From Flagellimonas oceani (GTDB taxonomy: Bacteria > Bacteroidota > Bacteroidia > Flavobacteriales > Flavobacteriaceae): a stretch of DNA of 64,000 nucleotides. The notes beneath the pieces were generated by a model, which ran no database searches, was not told the origin of the DNA, and worked only from the letters and a program-made list of their open reading frames with translations. A program made the translations under genes and the position numbers. Shown here piece by piece: positions 9,359-17,228 of this stretch. The stretch is from contig NZ_CP049616.1 of the NCBI RefSeq assembly GCF_011068285.1, forward strand, positions 2,336,501 to 2,400,500, given 5' to 3'. Position 1 is the stretch's first letter. Each line of letters starts with the position of its first letter.

Positions 9359-9703
9359 ATGACAAAGAAGAACACGGAATCAATCGTAAAGGACATTAAA
9401 AGGAATACAAGGAGGAAGTTTTCTGCAGAGGAAAAGATCCGTATCGTGCTGGAAGGTCTCAAGGGCGAGGAATCGGTATCCGGCATCTGCAGGCGTGAGG
9501 GCATTGCCCCGGCACTGTACTATCGTTGGAGCAAGGATTTTCTGGAAGCTGGGAAGAAGCGCCTGATGGGTGACACCATGCGCGAGGCCAATACCAGTGA
9601 AGTAAAGGAACTCCGTGGGGAGAACTCCCAGCTTAAGGAAACGGTGGCCGAACTGTTGCTCCAGAACCGGGTGCTCAAAAAAAGTACCAATGGCTTAGGG
9701 TAA
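9359..9703 (+). CDS. IS3 transposase OrfA (HTH subunit)
   Basis: This 114-aa protein is basic at its N-terminus, with an HTH (RKFSAEEKIRIVLEGLKGEE, then SGICRREGIAPALYYRWSKDF) and a C-terminal leucine-zipper-like coiled coil (SEVKELRGENSQLKETVAELL). That is the standard architecture of IS3 OrfA, which binds the IS ends and multimerises. OrfB follows 14 bp downstream. I did not identify a slippery frameshift site that would fuse the two. Confidence 0.92.
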   Translation: MTKKNTESIVKDIKRNTRRKFSAEEKIRIVLEGLKGEESVSGICRREGIAPALYYRWSKDFLEAGKKRLMGDTMREANTSEVKELRGENSQLKETVAELLLQNRVLKKSTNGLG

Positions 9704-9717
9704 AATGGAGGAAGTAC

Positions 9718-10695
9718 ATGCGATTTACCCAACAGGAGAAATACGAGATCATAAGGCTTGTGGAGACATCTGAAATAGGCGTGAACAGGACATTGAAGGA
9801 AATAGGGATAAACAAGAGCACCTTCTACAACTGGTACGGTAAGTACCTCGAAGGTGGCTTTGACGGACTTGCGCCCAACCATAGGGCACGCAATACCTAT
9901 TGGAACAGGATACCCGACAAGATTAGGTCGGAGGTCGTGGAGATGGCCCTGGACTTCCCGGAGGAATCCTGTCGCGGACTTGCCTGTAAGATGACCGATG
10001 AGCGGGAATACTATATCTCGGAGAGCAGTGTCTACCGCATACTTAAGTCACGTGGACTGGTGACATCCCCTGCTTTTGATACCATGGCCGCTTCACAGGA
10101 GTACAGGGACAAGACCATAAGGGTTCACCAGATGTGGCAGACGGACTTCACCTATCTGAAGATCGTCGGGTGGGGCTGGTACTATCTCTCGACCATTCTG
10201 GACGATTACAGCCGATATATTATCCATTGGGAACTCTGTCCCTCGATGAACGCAGGGGATGTGAAGAAAACAGTGGGAAGGGCATTGGAAAAGGTATCGC
10301 TGCCCAAAGGGCAAATGCCAAGGCTCCTGTCGGACAACGGGCCCTGTTACATCAGTGGCGAACTGAAGGAGTTCATAAAGGAAAGGGAGATGGAGCATAT
10401 CCGGGGAAAACCGAACCATCCACAGACGCAGGGCAAGATAGAGCGTTACCACCGTTCGATGAAGAACATCATCAAACTGGACAACTACTATATGCCGGGG
10501 GAACTCAAGGAAAGGTTGGAAGAGTTCGTGGACTATTACAACAACAGGAGATACCACGAATCATTGGACAACCTGACACCGGCAGCCGTATATTTCGGAA
10601 GGGACAAAAAGATATTGGAAAAACGTAAATCGATAAAGAAAAGAACGATGCTCAAAAGAAGGAAAGAGCACCTAATTCAAAAGTTGAAACTATGA
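9718..10695 (+). CDS. IS3 transposase OrfB (DDE integrase core)
   Basis: This 325-aa protein has an N-terminal HTH (VNRTLKEIGINKSTFYNWYG) and an rve integrase core. The catalytic acidic residues appear in MWQTDFTYLKI, LLSDNGPCYIS and QGKIERYHRSMKN, with the usual spacing of the third to the second. The C-terminal VDYYNNRRYHESLDNLTPAAVYFGR is characteristic. It carries out IS3 cleavage and strand transfer. The frame is intact. Confidence 0.95.
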   Translation: MRFTQQEKYEIIRLVETSEIGVNRTLKEIGINKSTFYNWYGKYLEGGFDGLAPNHRARNTYWNRIPDKIRSEVVEMALDFPEESCRGLACKMTDEREYYISESSVYRILKSRGLVTSPAFDTMAASQEYRDKTIRVHQMWQTDFTYLKIVGWGWYYLSTILDDYSRYIIHWELCPSMNAGDVKKTVGRALEKVSLPKGQMPRLLSDNGPCYISGELKEFIKEREMEHIRGKPNHPQTQGKIERYHRSMKNIIKLDNYYMPGELKERLEEFVDYYNNRRYHESLDNLTPAAVYFGRDKKILEKRKSIKKRTMLKRRKEHLIQKLKL

Positions 10696-10718
10696 CTTAA
10701 CTTTGGATCGGGACAGTC

Positions 10719-12296
10719 CTAATTCGTTTGAAGACGTACAACAATATCTCTTATTGTTCCTCCCTTGAAATTTTCTAATTCACTTTCCCATTTTTTTAAT
10801 CCAAATACGCTTTTTCTACCAATTGGAACAAAACCATTTTTTCGTTTCATTGAAACTCTGATTTTTGCTTCCTCAGTATTATAATTGGGATGAAGTTCTA
10901 TTACCTTTTCAAAAATCACTTTTACTTTTGATGGCCTTCCTAAATGTTCAAGTGCTTCGTAAGCGTATTCGTGTGCTTGTCGATTGGTGTTTCTTTTAAA
11001 AATTAGGTTTTCATCTAAATCAAGATAAATTTCAAATTCACTATTTATTAAGTTCTCACAAATTGGCAACAATAAATCTAAAATATCAATATTGCCTTTA
11101 GTTAGAAATTTAGAAAGATAGCTCTTAAAATGAAAAGAATAAGATTCTTCAATTCTATCACATATTCTGCTTGAAATATCGTTGGTTAAAGCAGTAAAAT
11201 CAATTTCAGAAGCCAGTTGTTTTTCTACTAAATAGAAATTATTCCAATTATGTCTGTTGCGAGAATTAAAATATTTTGGTTGCAAAACGTCTTCATAATT
11301 TCCAACAAGTGTAAAACTGTCTTTTAGATATGCTGAAAGTATAAAAGTGATAAATTCTATCGAAAAATTAGAATTATTTGATTTGTTGATTTTGTCTGAA
11401 ACATCTGTATCAATTTCAATATAACTGGACTCCGTATCTATGCTGTATTTTTGAAATAAATCGTCATTGAAATTAGAAATAAAAAGTAGCTTGTTAGATA
11501 ATTTATCAAGACAAAGCTTTCTGATTTGCCTAACTCTTTCTCTCGAAAGGTCAACTTGTTCAGCAATCTCATCGAGCGTAAATTCTCTCTGATTATCGTA
11601 TAGCTTTAAGGCTTTCTTAATAATTATTGTTTGATTTTCATCAAAAAATGCATTTTGATTTAAGAGAAAGTCTGTAAGTTGAAAAATAGATTCGGATTCT
11701 AATATTTGGCTTGGAACAAATGGAATATCGAAAGTTCGCTGTATTAGAAATTTATTCTTTAATGCTATTAAATACCGTTCATCTTTTGTATGGCTAACTT
11801 CTAATAAAAAATCTTTAATAATCGAAATATAGACTTTTAATTCAGGAACACATTTATATCCAACATTCTTGATGTTTTCAAGGTCAAAACTTTCAGTAAG
11901 AAGAATTTTTTCGGCAAAATTTTTAACCTTTAAGTTGTGATTTAAAAACATGGAGATTGCATTCTTGCTTCTTGTAGATAAACTATCAGTATTTACGAAA
12001 ATAAAGCTATTTATAACTTCTCTTTGAACTCTAGTTAAATTGAAAATTATGCTTTTTAGAGGATTCTCTTTTTTGATTTCAATTTCTCTATTTTCAGTTA
12101 CTTCATCTTGATATCTATTACATATATTAATTAACTCCTCATTAGATTTACGCCCACAATTCTGAAGCCCTTCAAAGGATTTTTTGAGATGATAGTACTT
12201 CTTTAAATCTGATATAGAATTTAATTTGTTGTATTTACAGATGTGGTAAGACCTAACACTTATTTCTTCTTTTTTGTAGATTTCGTCAATAGTCAT
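10719..12296 (-). pseudogene. Alpha-CTD / sigma-region-4 / HARE-HTH-like regulator, probably truncated by IS3
   Basis: About 525 residues remain from ATG 12296 (a GTG at 12305 is also in frame). Residues 1-65 resemble the RNA polymerase alpha C-terminal domain (SISDLKKYYHL...LQNCGRKSNEELI). A second helix-hairpin-helix-like piece follows (ENIKNVGYKCVPEL). Residues about 241-271 are a sigma70 region-4 HTH (FTLDEIAEQVDLSRERVRQI). The C-terminal part (ALEHLGRPSKVKVIFEKV...FGLKKWESE...GGTIRDIVV) looks like a HARE-HTH/RpoE-delta module. The stop codon TAG is read across the IS3 boundary (10721-10719), so the native C-terminus is probably lost. It may be a transcription or DNA-binding factor; its role is unknown. 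Composition is AT-rich compared with the IS. Confidence 0.7.
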
Positions 12297-12742
12297 ACTT
12301 TTCACAAATCAATATTATCTTCTTTAAATACAGTTGTTTTATTTATACTTTTTTTGTTTTCCCAATTTCGTTCTAACTTTATCAGAAAGCAGCTACCTAG
12401 TTTTTTCAGCGCTAGCCTGTGTCTCGGCAAAATCCAAATGTGCTGTTTAATATTATTTGCCTGATTAAGACATGTAGAAATACGGAACAATTATTATGTT
12501 CAATTAAAAACTTAATCAGATATCCATAAACTTTCAGATTATATAGTCAGGCTTAATTTTCAATGAATCAATTAAATTTTGGGGAGATGCTTTAAATGTA
12601 AGAATTTTCCATGAATTGAAAAATGTGAAATTCTGTAAAAAAGTTTAGCAAGATTATTCAAGTAAGGGTTAAAAATGCTATAGTCTTAGCCTTTCTTTAG
12701 TCTTCTCAAAAAAGAATATCTATCTTAGATTGAAGTAAAAAT
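12297..12742. other. AT-rich intergenic stretch between the sigma4-like gene and the guide-RNA region
   Basis: About 445 bp have no convincing gene. Short ORFs on both strands have no recognisable composition. An imperfect inverted repeat (AGAATTTTCC... to ...GAAATTCT, about 12600-12637) is the only local structure noted. On the minus strand the T-runs after 12742 (TTTTT, then a weak hairpin and TTTTTT near 12712) could end the guide-RNA transcript. Confidence 0.4.
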
Positions 12743-12840
12743 CACACATAAGAGAGCCCACGCGTTGTATATGCTGTTCGCATTTAGTGAGTGCCAATGA
12801 CCTCACCTTACGGGTGTACAAGCACCCTCGATAGGTTTTG
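12743..12840 (-). ncRNA. Guide RNA of the dCas12f system: scaffold plus guide
   Basis: This lies directly after the dcas12f stop, on the same strand. The scaffold (12840-12764) has three hairpins: GGGTG/CACCC (12827-12823 with 12816-12812), GTGAG/CTCAC (12806-12802 with 12791-12787) and ATGC/GCAT (12783-12780 with 12774-12771). It ends in ATACAAC, reminiscent of the CAAC ends of Cas12f RNAs. The guide begins at 12763 (GCGTGGGCTCTCTTAT, then GTGTG), and a T-run follows at about 12741-12737. The first 16 nt match the susC upstream target. No repeat array is present, so this would be a single-guide RNA made from the dcas12f 3' region. The 5' end and processing are unknown, and it may overlap the end of the coding sequence. 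Confidence 0.72.
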
Positions 12841-13938
12841 TTAGTCAATTATAACTTCGAGACCAGCTTTCTTTGCTTTATATTCTATTTTGGTCATCAA
12901 ATCATAGTAGCTCCAATTTCTCAATACAAATCCCTCTTCTTTGGCAATCTCAGTTTTTTCCTCCTGATTCAATAGTATGAGGGTTCCCGCTTTATGCTTA
13001 ACACAAAAATCAATCAATCTCCGGCTATAGACATGCAAACGGTTATGGACATATTTACGTTCCGTTTGTCCAAGTCTGTCAACTGCCTTTAGTTTTCTTT
13101 TGATGCCATTACCCGATCTGGAATAAGTTGCCCCAATCTTTGCCCGTCTGTGTGCCGATTGTATCGCCAGTCTTCTGTATAAAAACTCTTCCTTTGTGCC
13201 AATAGTAAGCCTTGTTTTACCGACCTTAACAACAATGGGATATTCAAGGGACAGAGAAGCCTCTGCAATTATTTCAGGTCTTAAGTTGTGACTTTCCTTT
13301 TCAATTTCAAATACTGCCAATAAGAAAATCTTGCCACCTTTTAGCTTGATGTGCGATGTGCACAGCTTAGTTTTGCCCTCAACTACCCGCTCCAACAATT
13401 TTCGTTTATCAGTAAAATCTTTGCCTAAGTAGGTTTTAAAGGGAATCTGAAATAAACGAAAGCAAAAGGTTTTTTTCTCTTCACTATAGTGTAATCCACT
13501 CATACCCTCCATGTCAAAAGGGAAGGCTATATCCCTCCTAAAGTTTTTCAAAGATTGTTCACCGTTCCAATACACTGGTCTGTTCTTTTTGAAAGATGAA
13601 ATCAAGGCCTGGTTCAAATTGGACAATATGTTTGTGGGGATTTCTCCTTTAAAACGATCTGATACCACTCGATAGGTAGTGTTGATCCTGGAACGATTAA
13701 GGATTCCTTGTTCATCTTTCTTTTCATCAGCCAATTTATATTTTATCCCATCCGATAGATAAAAGAATTCCCTTATCATTTCCTGAACATAAAGGTGGGT
13801 CACTATGAGGTTGGCCGCCCTAAAGCACCTGTTCTGCCATTGGTACAATTTATCAAGAGCCTCCTTTTTTTCTTCTTTTGTAGGAAGGTCAATCAGTATT
13901 TGGATCTTTCGAGTGAGTTTTAGGGTTGACTTTTCCAT
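12841..13938 (-). CDS. Nuclease-dead Cas12f-like RNA-guided protein (dCas12f)
   Basis: This 365-aa protein has a TnpB/Cas12f-type layout. The N-terminal WED/REC-like part (KLTRKIQILIDLPTKEEKKE, SSFKKNRPVYWNGEQSLKNF) is followed by the RuvC-fold beginning near residue 230. In active relatives RuvC-I reads GIDxG; here YPIVVKVGK puts Lys or Val at the Asp position (about K238). The RuvC-II Glu position is Asn (LILLNQEE, N324). The protein stops at AKKAGLEVIID, just where the zinc-finger and RuvC-III Asp would follow. I therefore infer an RNA-guided DNA binder without cleavage. The start is 1 bp after the stop of the sigma-factor gene, indicating translational coupling. As I recall, dCas12f-sigmaE pairs from flavobacteria have been reported to activate genes by RNA-guided RNA polymerase recruitment. 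Confidence 0.85.
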   Translation of the reverse strand: MEKSTLKLTRKIQILIDLPTKEEKKEALDKLYQWQNRCFRAANLIVTHLYVQEMIREFFYLSDGIKYKLADEKKDEQGILNRSRINTTYRVVSDRFKGEIPTNILSNLNQALISSFKKNRPVYWNGEQSLKNFRRDIAFPFDMEGMSGLHYSEEKKTFCFRLFQIPFKTYLGKDFTDKRKLLERVVEGKTKLCTSHIKLKGGKIFLLAVFEIEKESHNLRPEIIAEASLSLEYPIVVKVGKTRLTIGTKEEFLYRRLAIQSAHRRAKIGATYSRSGNGIKRKLKAVDRLGQTERKYVHNRLHVYSRRLIDFCVKHKAGTLILLNQEEKTEIAKEEGFVLRNWSYYDLMTKIEYKAKKAGLEVIID

Positions 13939-13939
13939 T

Positions 13940-14731
13940 CTAGACTGATTGTAATTGATGTTTTGCTTCCATTAACCTATATGCTATCATGAATTCCTGA
14001 TGCACTTCCTTTTGGGAGAGATTAAGTTCATTGGCTATTTCGGAAAAGGAACATCTTAGTTCACAACGCATTTTAAGCACCCTTGTCTGCTCTTCTGTCA
14101 TCTCGCCAGTAAACTTTATCTCATCCGTATTGTTGTTACTGGAAACGAGCTTATTTCCCTGATGAATGATGGTCTTGATATCTTCAATGGCTTCCTTGAT
14201 TTCCCTACAAGTTTCATTGATGCCTTTACCCAACACCTTGGAAATAGCTTTATACTGAAAGCCATGTTTCAAACAAAGATTAATCAAATGTCTTTTACTG
14301 TCATCCAATAAGGGCAGGACGAGTTTGATACTTTCGAACTTCTCTTGTTCCCCTTCCTGTAATTTAAAATTGTTGTTATCCTCACGAGGGTCATACCCGA
14401 TCATATAGTCTTGGTAATTTTCATAACACTCCAACGAGTGGAATTTCCTGAAAAACCTGTTCTTTGGGCGATTGTAATATGTAATGCACTCCCTTTTCAT
14501 AACAAACCGCAAGAAAAAATAAATATGCTTGGGTGATTCCAAACTGTCCCTATGTACCCACAACTTCAAGAATACATTCTGGACCAAGGTTTCCACAACA
14601 AAACCATCATCAAGAAAACTCTTGCCAAGCCAGAAAATCTGTGTGTGATATCTGGTATAGATTTCCGCAAAAGTTGAAGTACAACCTTTCTTCAATAATT
14701 CCAGATGTTTGTGGTCAATATTTGAAATCAC
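13940..14731 (-). CDS. ECF-type sigma factor partnered with dCas12f
   Basis: This 263-aa protein begins at GTG 14731; no in-frame ATG exists upstream before a stop. Residues about 19-88 form sigma region 2 ([34 protein letters not shown]). Residues about 135-185 form a region-4-like HTH ([35 protein letters not shown]). A second HTH follows at about 212-255 ([36 protein letters not shown]), making it longer than ordinary ECF factors (about 180-200 aa). There is no anti-sigma gene; instead dcas12f follows with a 1-bp gap. I infer that it is brought to targets by dCas12f-gRNA and recruits RNA polymerase core. The extra C-terminal HTH may be the dCas12f or DNA contact. Confidence 0.88.
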   Translation of the reverse strand: MISNIDHKHLELLKKGCTSTFAEIYTRYHTQIFWLGKSFLDDGFVVETLVQNVFLKLWVHRDSLESPKHIYFFLRFVMKRECITYYNRPKNRFFRKFHSLECYENYQDYMIGYDPREDNNNFKLQEGEQEKFESIKLVLPLLDDSKRHLINLCLKHGFQYKAISKVLGKGINETCREIKEAIEDIKTIIHQGNKLVSSNNNTDEIKFTGEMTEEQTRVLKMRCELRCSFSEIANELNLSQKEVHQEFMIAYRLMEAKHQLQSV

Positions 14732-14758
14732 GAGATTAAAATTTTAATGATAACTTAC

Positions 14759-14766
14759 CAAATGTA
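14759..14766 (-). promoter_or_regulatory. -7 promoter box of the sigma-dcas12f operon
   Basis: The minus strand reads TACATTTG, a perfect match to the Bacteroidetes -7 consensus TAnnTTTG. It lies 28 bp upstream of the GTG start at 14731. A clear TTTG at -33 is not seen in the AT-rich sequence behind it. This would let the housekeeping sigma transcribe the sigma-dcas12f-gRNA unit with a short leader. Confidence 0.55.
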
Positions 14767-14864
14767 ATCATTTATTTATTAATAGTAATTATTAACTTAT
14801 TATAAGTATATTTTACGATACTATAAATGAATTACTTGTCATTTTAGGGTTAACAATTACGCCC

Positions 14865-15128
14865 ATGACAAAAAAAGATGATCATAAAGACCCTGCACTG
14901 GTTTCCATAGGTTCAATGTTCGAGACGGGAAAAATTCGAAAGATGTACACACTTGCTGAATTATATCCGACTAGAATAGCGAAATCACTTGGCATAAATT
15001 ATGGTAGGTACATGGTCAAACTGAACCATCCCGATAAGTTCACCATGGGGGAAATAGTAAGGCTTGCTGATTTATTAGATATAGAGCCAGATATGATCAC
15101 CAAGGTCATATATGCCGAATTAAATTAG
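14865..15128 (+). CDS. Small helix-turn-helix protein divergent from the sigma-dcas12f operon
   Basis: This 87-aa cytoplasmic protein has an XRE-like C-terminal HTH (TRIAKSLGINYGRYMVKLNH, FTMGEIVRLADLLDIEPDMI) and no other domain. ATG 14865 is the first start. It is transcribed away from the sigma factor, with a 133-bp shared AT-rich region, so it may regulate its own promoter and that of the operon. Whether it is a conserved part of the dCas12f system cannot be judged here. Confidence 0.75.
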   Translation: MTKKDDHKDPALVSIGSMFETGKIRKMYTLAELYPTRIAKSLGINYGRYMVKLNHPDKFTMGEIVRLADLLDIEPDMITKVIYAELN

Positions 15129-15440
15129 AGTTTAGCACTCAATTATCTTCAAGTGCCGTTTAATTAATCTTTCAAAGAAAGCGAACGGAACGCAGTGAAG
15201 TGCTGCAAGAGTCCCAAAACTTACCAAACTAATACTACTGAGCAAGGTGAAATACTCCTTCATCATTCATTCTTACTAAGAATTCCTTGATTTTGTAAGG
15301 GGAGAGGCCTTTTTGCAAACATCAATTAATGGTTATTTCATTGTTATAGATTCCCATAAACCACTACTAAGAATAATCCTTATATTGAGATTCTATTATA
15401 AAAGGATTTCTCCCCCAAGTATTAATTAATAATATGTTCA
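15129..15440. other. Intergenic region, no gene recognised
   Basis: About 310 bp are AT-rich apart from a short GC-richer patch near 15176-15220 (GCGAACGGAACGCAGTGAAG and following). That patch looks like a fragment of an interspersed repeat or a decayed gene end. I see no clear promoter, hairpin or coding sequence. It may be the scar where the 5' part of the neighbouring hsdS was lost. Confidence 0.4.
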
Positions 15441-15710
15441 ATGTATCAGAATAATATCACAGTAGTTTGTGAAAATGGCAAAATATCAAGAGGAGAAACT
15501 TGGTTAGGAATACCACAGAATGTCTGTCAAAACAAACCAATTATGCAATTCTTGTTAAAGGTAATTGGTGAATTGGGAAATATTGACGAATATATTACTG
15601 ATTTAAAGGGAGAGGTTAATAGACTTAAAGAACAAGAAATAGCAAAGCTACAAGAACATAAAAGTAGTTTAATTAATAGTGTGGTAACAGGTAAAGTAAA
15701 GGTGTGTTAG
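15441..15710 (+). pseudogene. C-terminal fragment of a type I restriction specificity subunit (HsdS)
   Basis: The 89 codons end in NRLKEQEIAKLQEHKSSLIN followed by SVVTGKVKV, the hallmark conserved coiled-coil tail of HsdS proteins (normally about 400 aa). No target-recognition domain and no hsdM or hsdR are nearby, so this is a remnant. It may still be translated, because it overlaps the next gene by 7 bp. It suggests the defence cluster replaced or recombined with a type I R-M locus. Confidence 0.75.
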
Positions 15711-16531
15711 TATCTACAGTAAATAAACATACCTCTTTATGTCAGCTCTTTATTAGAATTTCAGAAGCGGTGTGGCATAAAATTGCCGCTTATCACAATT
15801 TAGGTATTGAGGTTCCCGAAATTGGCTTAACTGCCGATTTAATTTATGAACTTACTAACTGGGGTAATATAACTGGTAAAGCAGATTGTTATATCCGTAA
15901 AGCTTTTGATGAATCTGTAAATGGAAATGATGTTGAGCTCTATATAAAAAACAACATGGGCACGTATGACCATTATGCCCTTCAAGCCAAAGTTTTAAAG
16001 AATGATAAAAAATATAAGGGTTTAGATACAGGCTATAAGACATCTAGTAAGTACCAATGGGATAAGCTTTATGATTATGCTAAGAGTAATGGTTGTCTAC
16101 CATTTTATCTCCTATATAATGGAAATACAAATATTACATTCCCATATTTAAAAAAGTACTGGTTTTTTGACGAACGGCAGTTTGGATGTTCGATTGTTGA
16201 GCCTAGAGTATTTCAATATTTTTATAAAAGAAAAACCAAAACCCCAACTTATACTCAAATAACTCCTAAATATGCATACCCTTGGACTGCTTTGACCTGT
16301 TCTAAATCTTCTCGTCATAAAATGGCCTCTTCCTCACAACAGCAGAATTACAGAGCAAAATCTATAGGTGAGATTAAAAATTCTTTAAGTGGATATAAAA
16401 AAGTTGATAGCTTAGAAAACGAAAATCCATCATCTGAAACAAATTTATCTAACGAACTATATTCTTATGACACTTGGAATCCGATTGCCAAAATAATAAT
16501 TGATAATACAGATTCAAGGGATGAAAGGTAG
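15704..16531 (+). CDS. DUF6615-like protein of a putative defence cluster
   Basis: This 275-aa protein has a likely GTG start at 15704, since no ATG lies in frame near the N-terminus. The N-terminal half (LCQLFIRISEAVWHKIAAYH, GLTADLIYELTNW, VELYIKNNMGTYDHYALQAK) resembles DUF6615, a nuclease-like fold. The D/E...QAK arrangement (LYIKNN...YALQAKVL) looks like a degenerate PD-(D/E)XK core. The C-terminal third is polar and low in complexity. It overlaps the HsdS fragment by 7 bp and the next gene by about 11 bp, so the three large genes appear to be one operon. Substrate is unknown. Confidence 0.5.
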   Translation: MLVSTVNKHTSLCQLFIRISEAVWHKIAAYHNLGIEVPEIGLTADLIYELTNWGNITGKADCYIRKAFDESVNGNDVELYIKNNMGTYDHYALQAKVLKNDKKYKGLDTGYKTSSKYQWDKLYDYAKSNGCLPFYLLYNGNTNITFPYLKKYWFFDERQFGCSIVEPRVFQYFYKRKTKTPTYTQITPKYAYPWTALTCSKSSRHKMASSSQQQNYRAKSIGEIKNSLSGYKKVDSLENENPSSETNLSNELYSYDTWNPIAKIIIDNTDSRDER

Positions 16532-17216
16532 AATTGAATTTACTAAAGAAGAAGCCAAAGAAATTGAAGAATTAATAACCCTTAAACTTGAAGCAGATGG
16601 CAACGCACAAAAAGGAATTAGAGCCAAAATTAGAAGGAGGGGATTTTATGCATCAGATTTTTGTTTAAATCGAAGCTACACCGTAGCCGATTTCAGGAGT
16701 GTAGTTATTATTGGCGGCAAAGCACCTTTAGCTTCTCCTCTGCTCAAAAAAGCCAATGTTCAAAAAAAAACTAAAGGCAACCAACCAAAACAAAAGCCTA
16801 CTACAGCAAAAAATAATGATGAAGCTTATATTATTGACCTCTGTGACCAAGTTTTACAGCAAACCGCTATACGACAGCATCGTTTTGATTTCCTAAAAGG
16901 CGATTCGGGTACAAAATTACCGGTAGACGCCTACTACCCTACCTTGAATTTAGTTTTAGAATATTACGAACGTCAACATTCAGAGTCGGTTCCTCATTTT
17001 GATAAGCGCATGACTGTATCGGGCATATCTAGAGGTGAGCAACGGAAACGATATGATGAGCGAAGAAAAATTGAATTGCCCAAAAATGGTTTAAAACTGA
17101 TCATATTAAATTATACGGAGTTTGCCCATAATTCTGGAAAACGATTGATTCGAGATTTAAGTAATGATATAGAGGTGATAAAAAAGAAGTTAAATGGATT
17201 TCTTAGGAAAGATTAA
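16521..17216 (+). CDS. Predicted PD-(D/E)XK/Vsr-like endonuclease
   Basis: This protein is about 231 aa from ATG 16521; a TTG at 16500 is less likely. The N-terminal part is helical (KEEAKEIEELITLKLEADG). After a lysine-rich linker, the C-terminal half reads DEAYIIDLCDQVL, RFDFLKGDSGTKLPVDAYYP, LNLVLEYYERQHSE, RRKIELPKNGLKLIILNY. This has the D...ExY pattern and trailing basic residues of Vsr-like/PD-(D/E)XK nucleases. It lies between the DUF6615-like gene and the large ATPase with tight spacing, as expected for the nuclease part of a defence operon. The assignment is from motifs only. Confidence 0.55.
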   Translation: MKGRIEFTKEEAKEIEELITLKLEADGNAQKGIRAKIRRRGFYASDFCLNRSYTVADFRSVVIIGGKAPLASPLLKKANVQKKTKGNQPKQKPTTAKNNDEAYIIDLCDQVLQQTAIRQHRFDFLKGDSGTKLPVDAYYPTLNLVLEYYERQHSESVPHFDKRMTVSGISRGEQRKRYDERRKIELPKNGLKLIILNYTEFAHNSGKRLIRDLSNDIEVIKKKLNGFLRKD

Positions 17217-17228
17217 CGCTTTTAGTTT

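Larger units (their letters stand above)
9267..10720 (+). mobile_element. IS3-family insertion sequence
   Basis: OrfA and OrfB of an IS3-type transposase lie between imperfect terminal inverted repeats. The left end starts TGGACTGATCTTGGTC; the reverse complement of the right end starts AGGACTGTCCCGATCC, and similarity continues through AAAG(A/T)TAAGT. The exact outer base is uncertain by 1-2 bp, and no target duplication is evident (left flank TAAAAG, right flank AATTCG). Coding sequences on both sides end at the element boundaries, so it sits at a breakpoint between two damaged genes. Confidence 0.88.

Noticed and set aside
12243..12490. Two short ORFs upstream of the sigma4/HARE-like gene
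   Set aside because: They are on opposite strands over the same DNA, with odd composition and no similarity I can see.
12743..12840. CRISPR array
   Set aside because: No repeated units with spacers are present; there is one scaffold and one guide.
12841..13938. Active TnpB transposon nuclease
   Set aside because: The RuvC acidic residues are replaced and the C-terminal zinc-finger/RuvC-III part is missing; coupling to a sigma factor points to regulation, not transposition.
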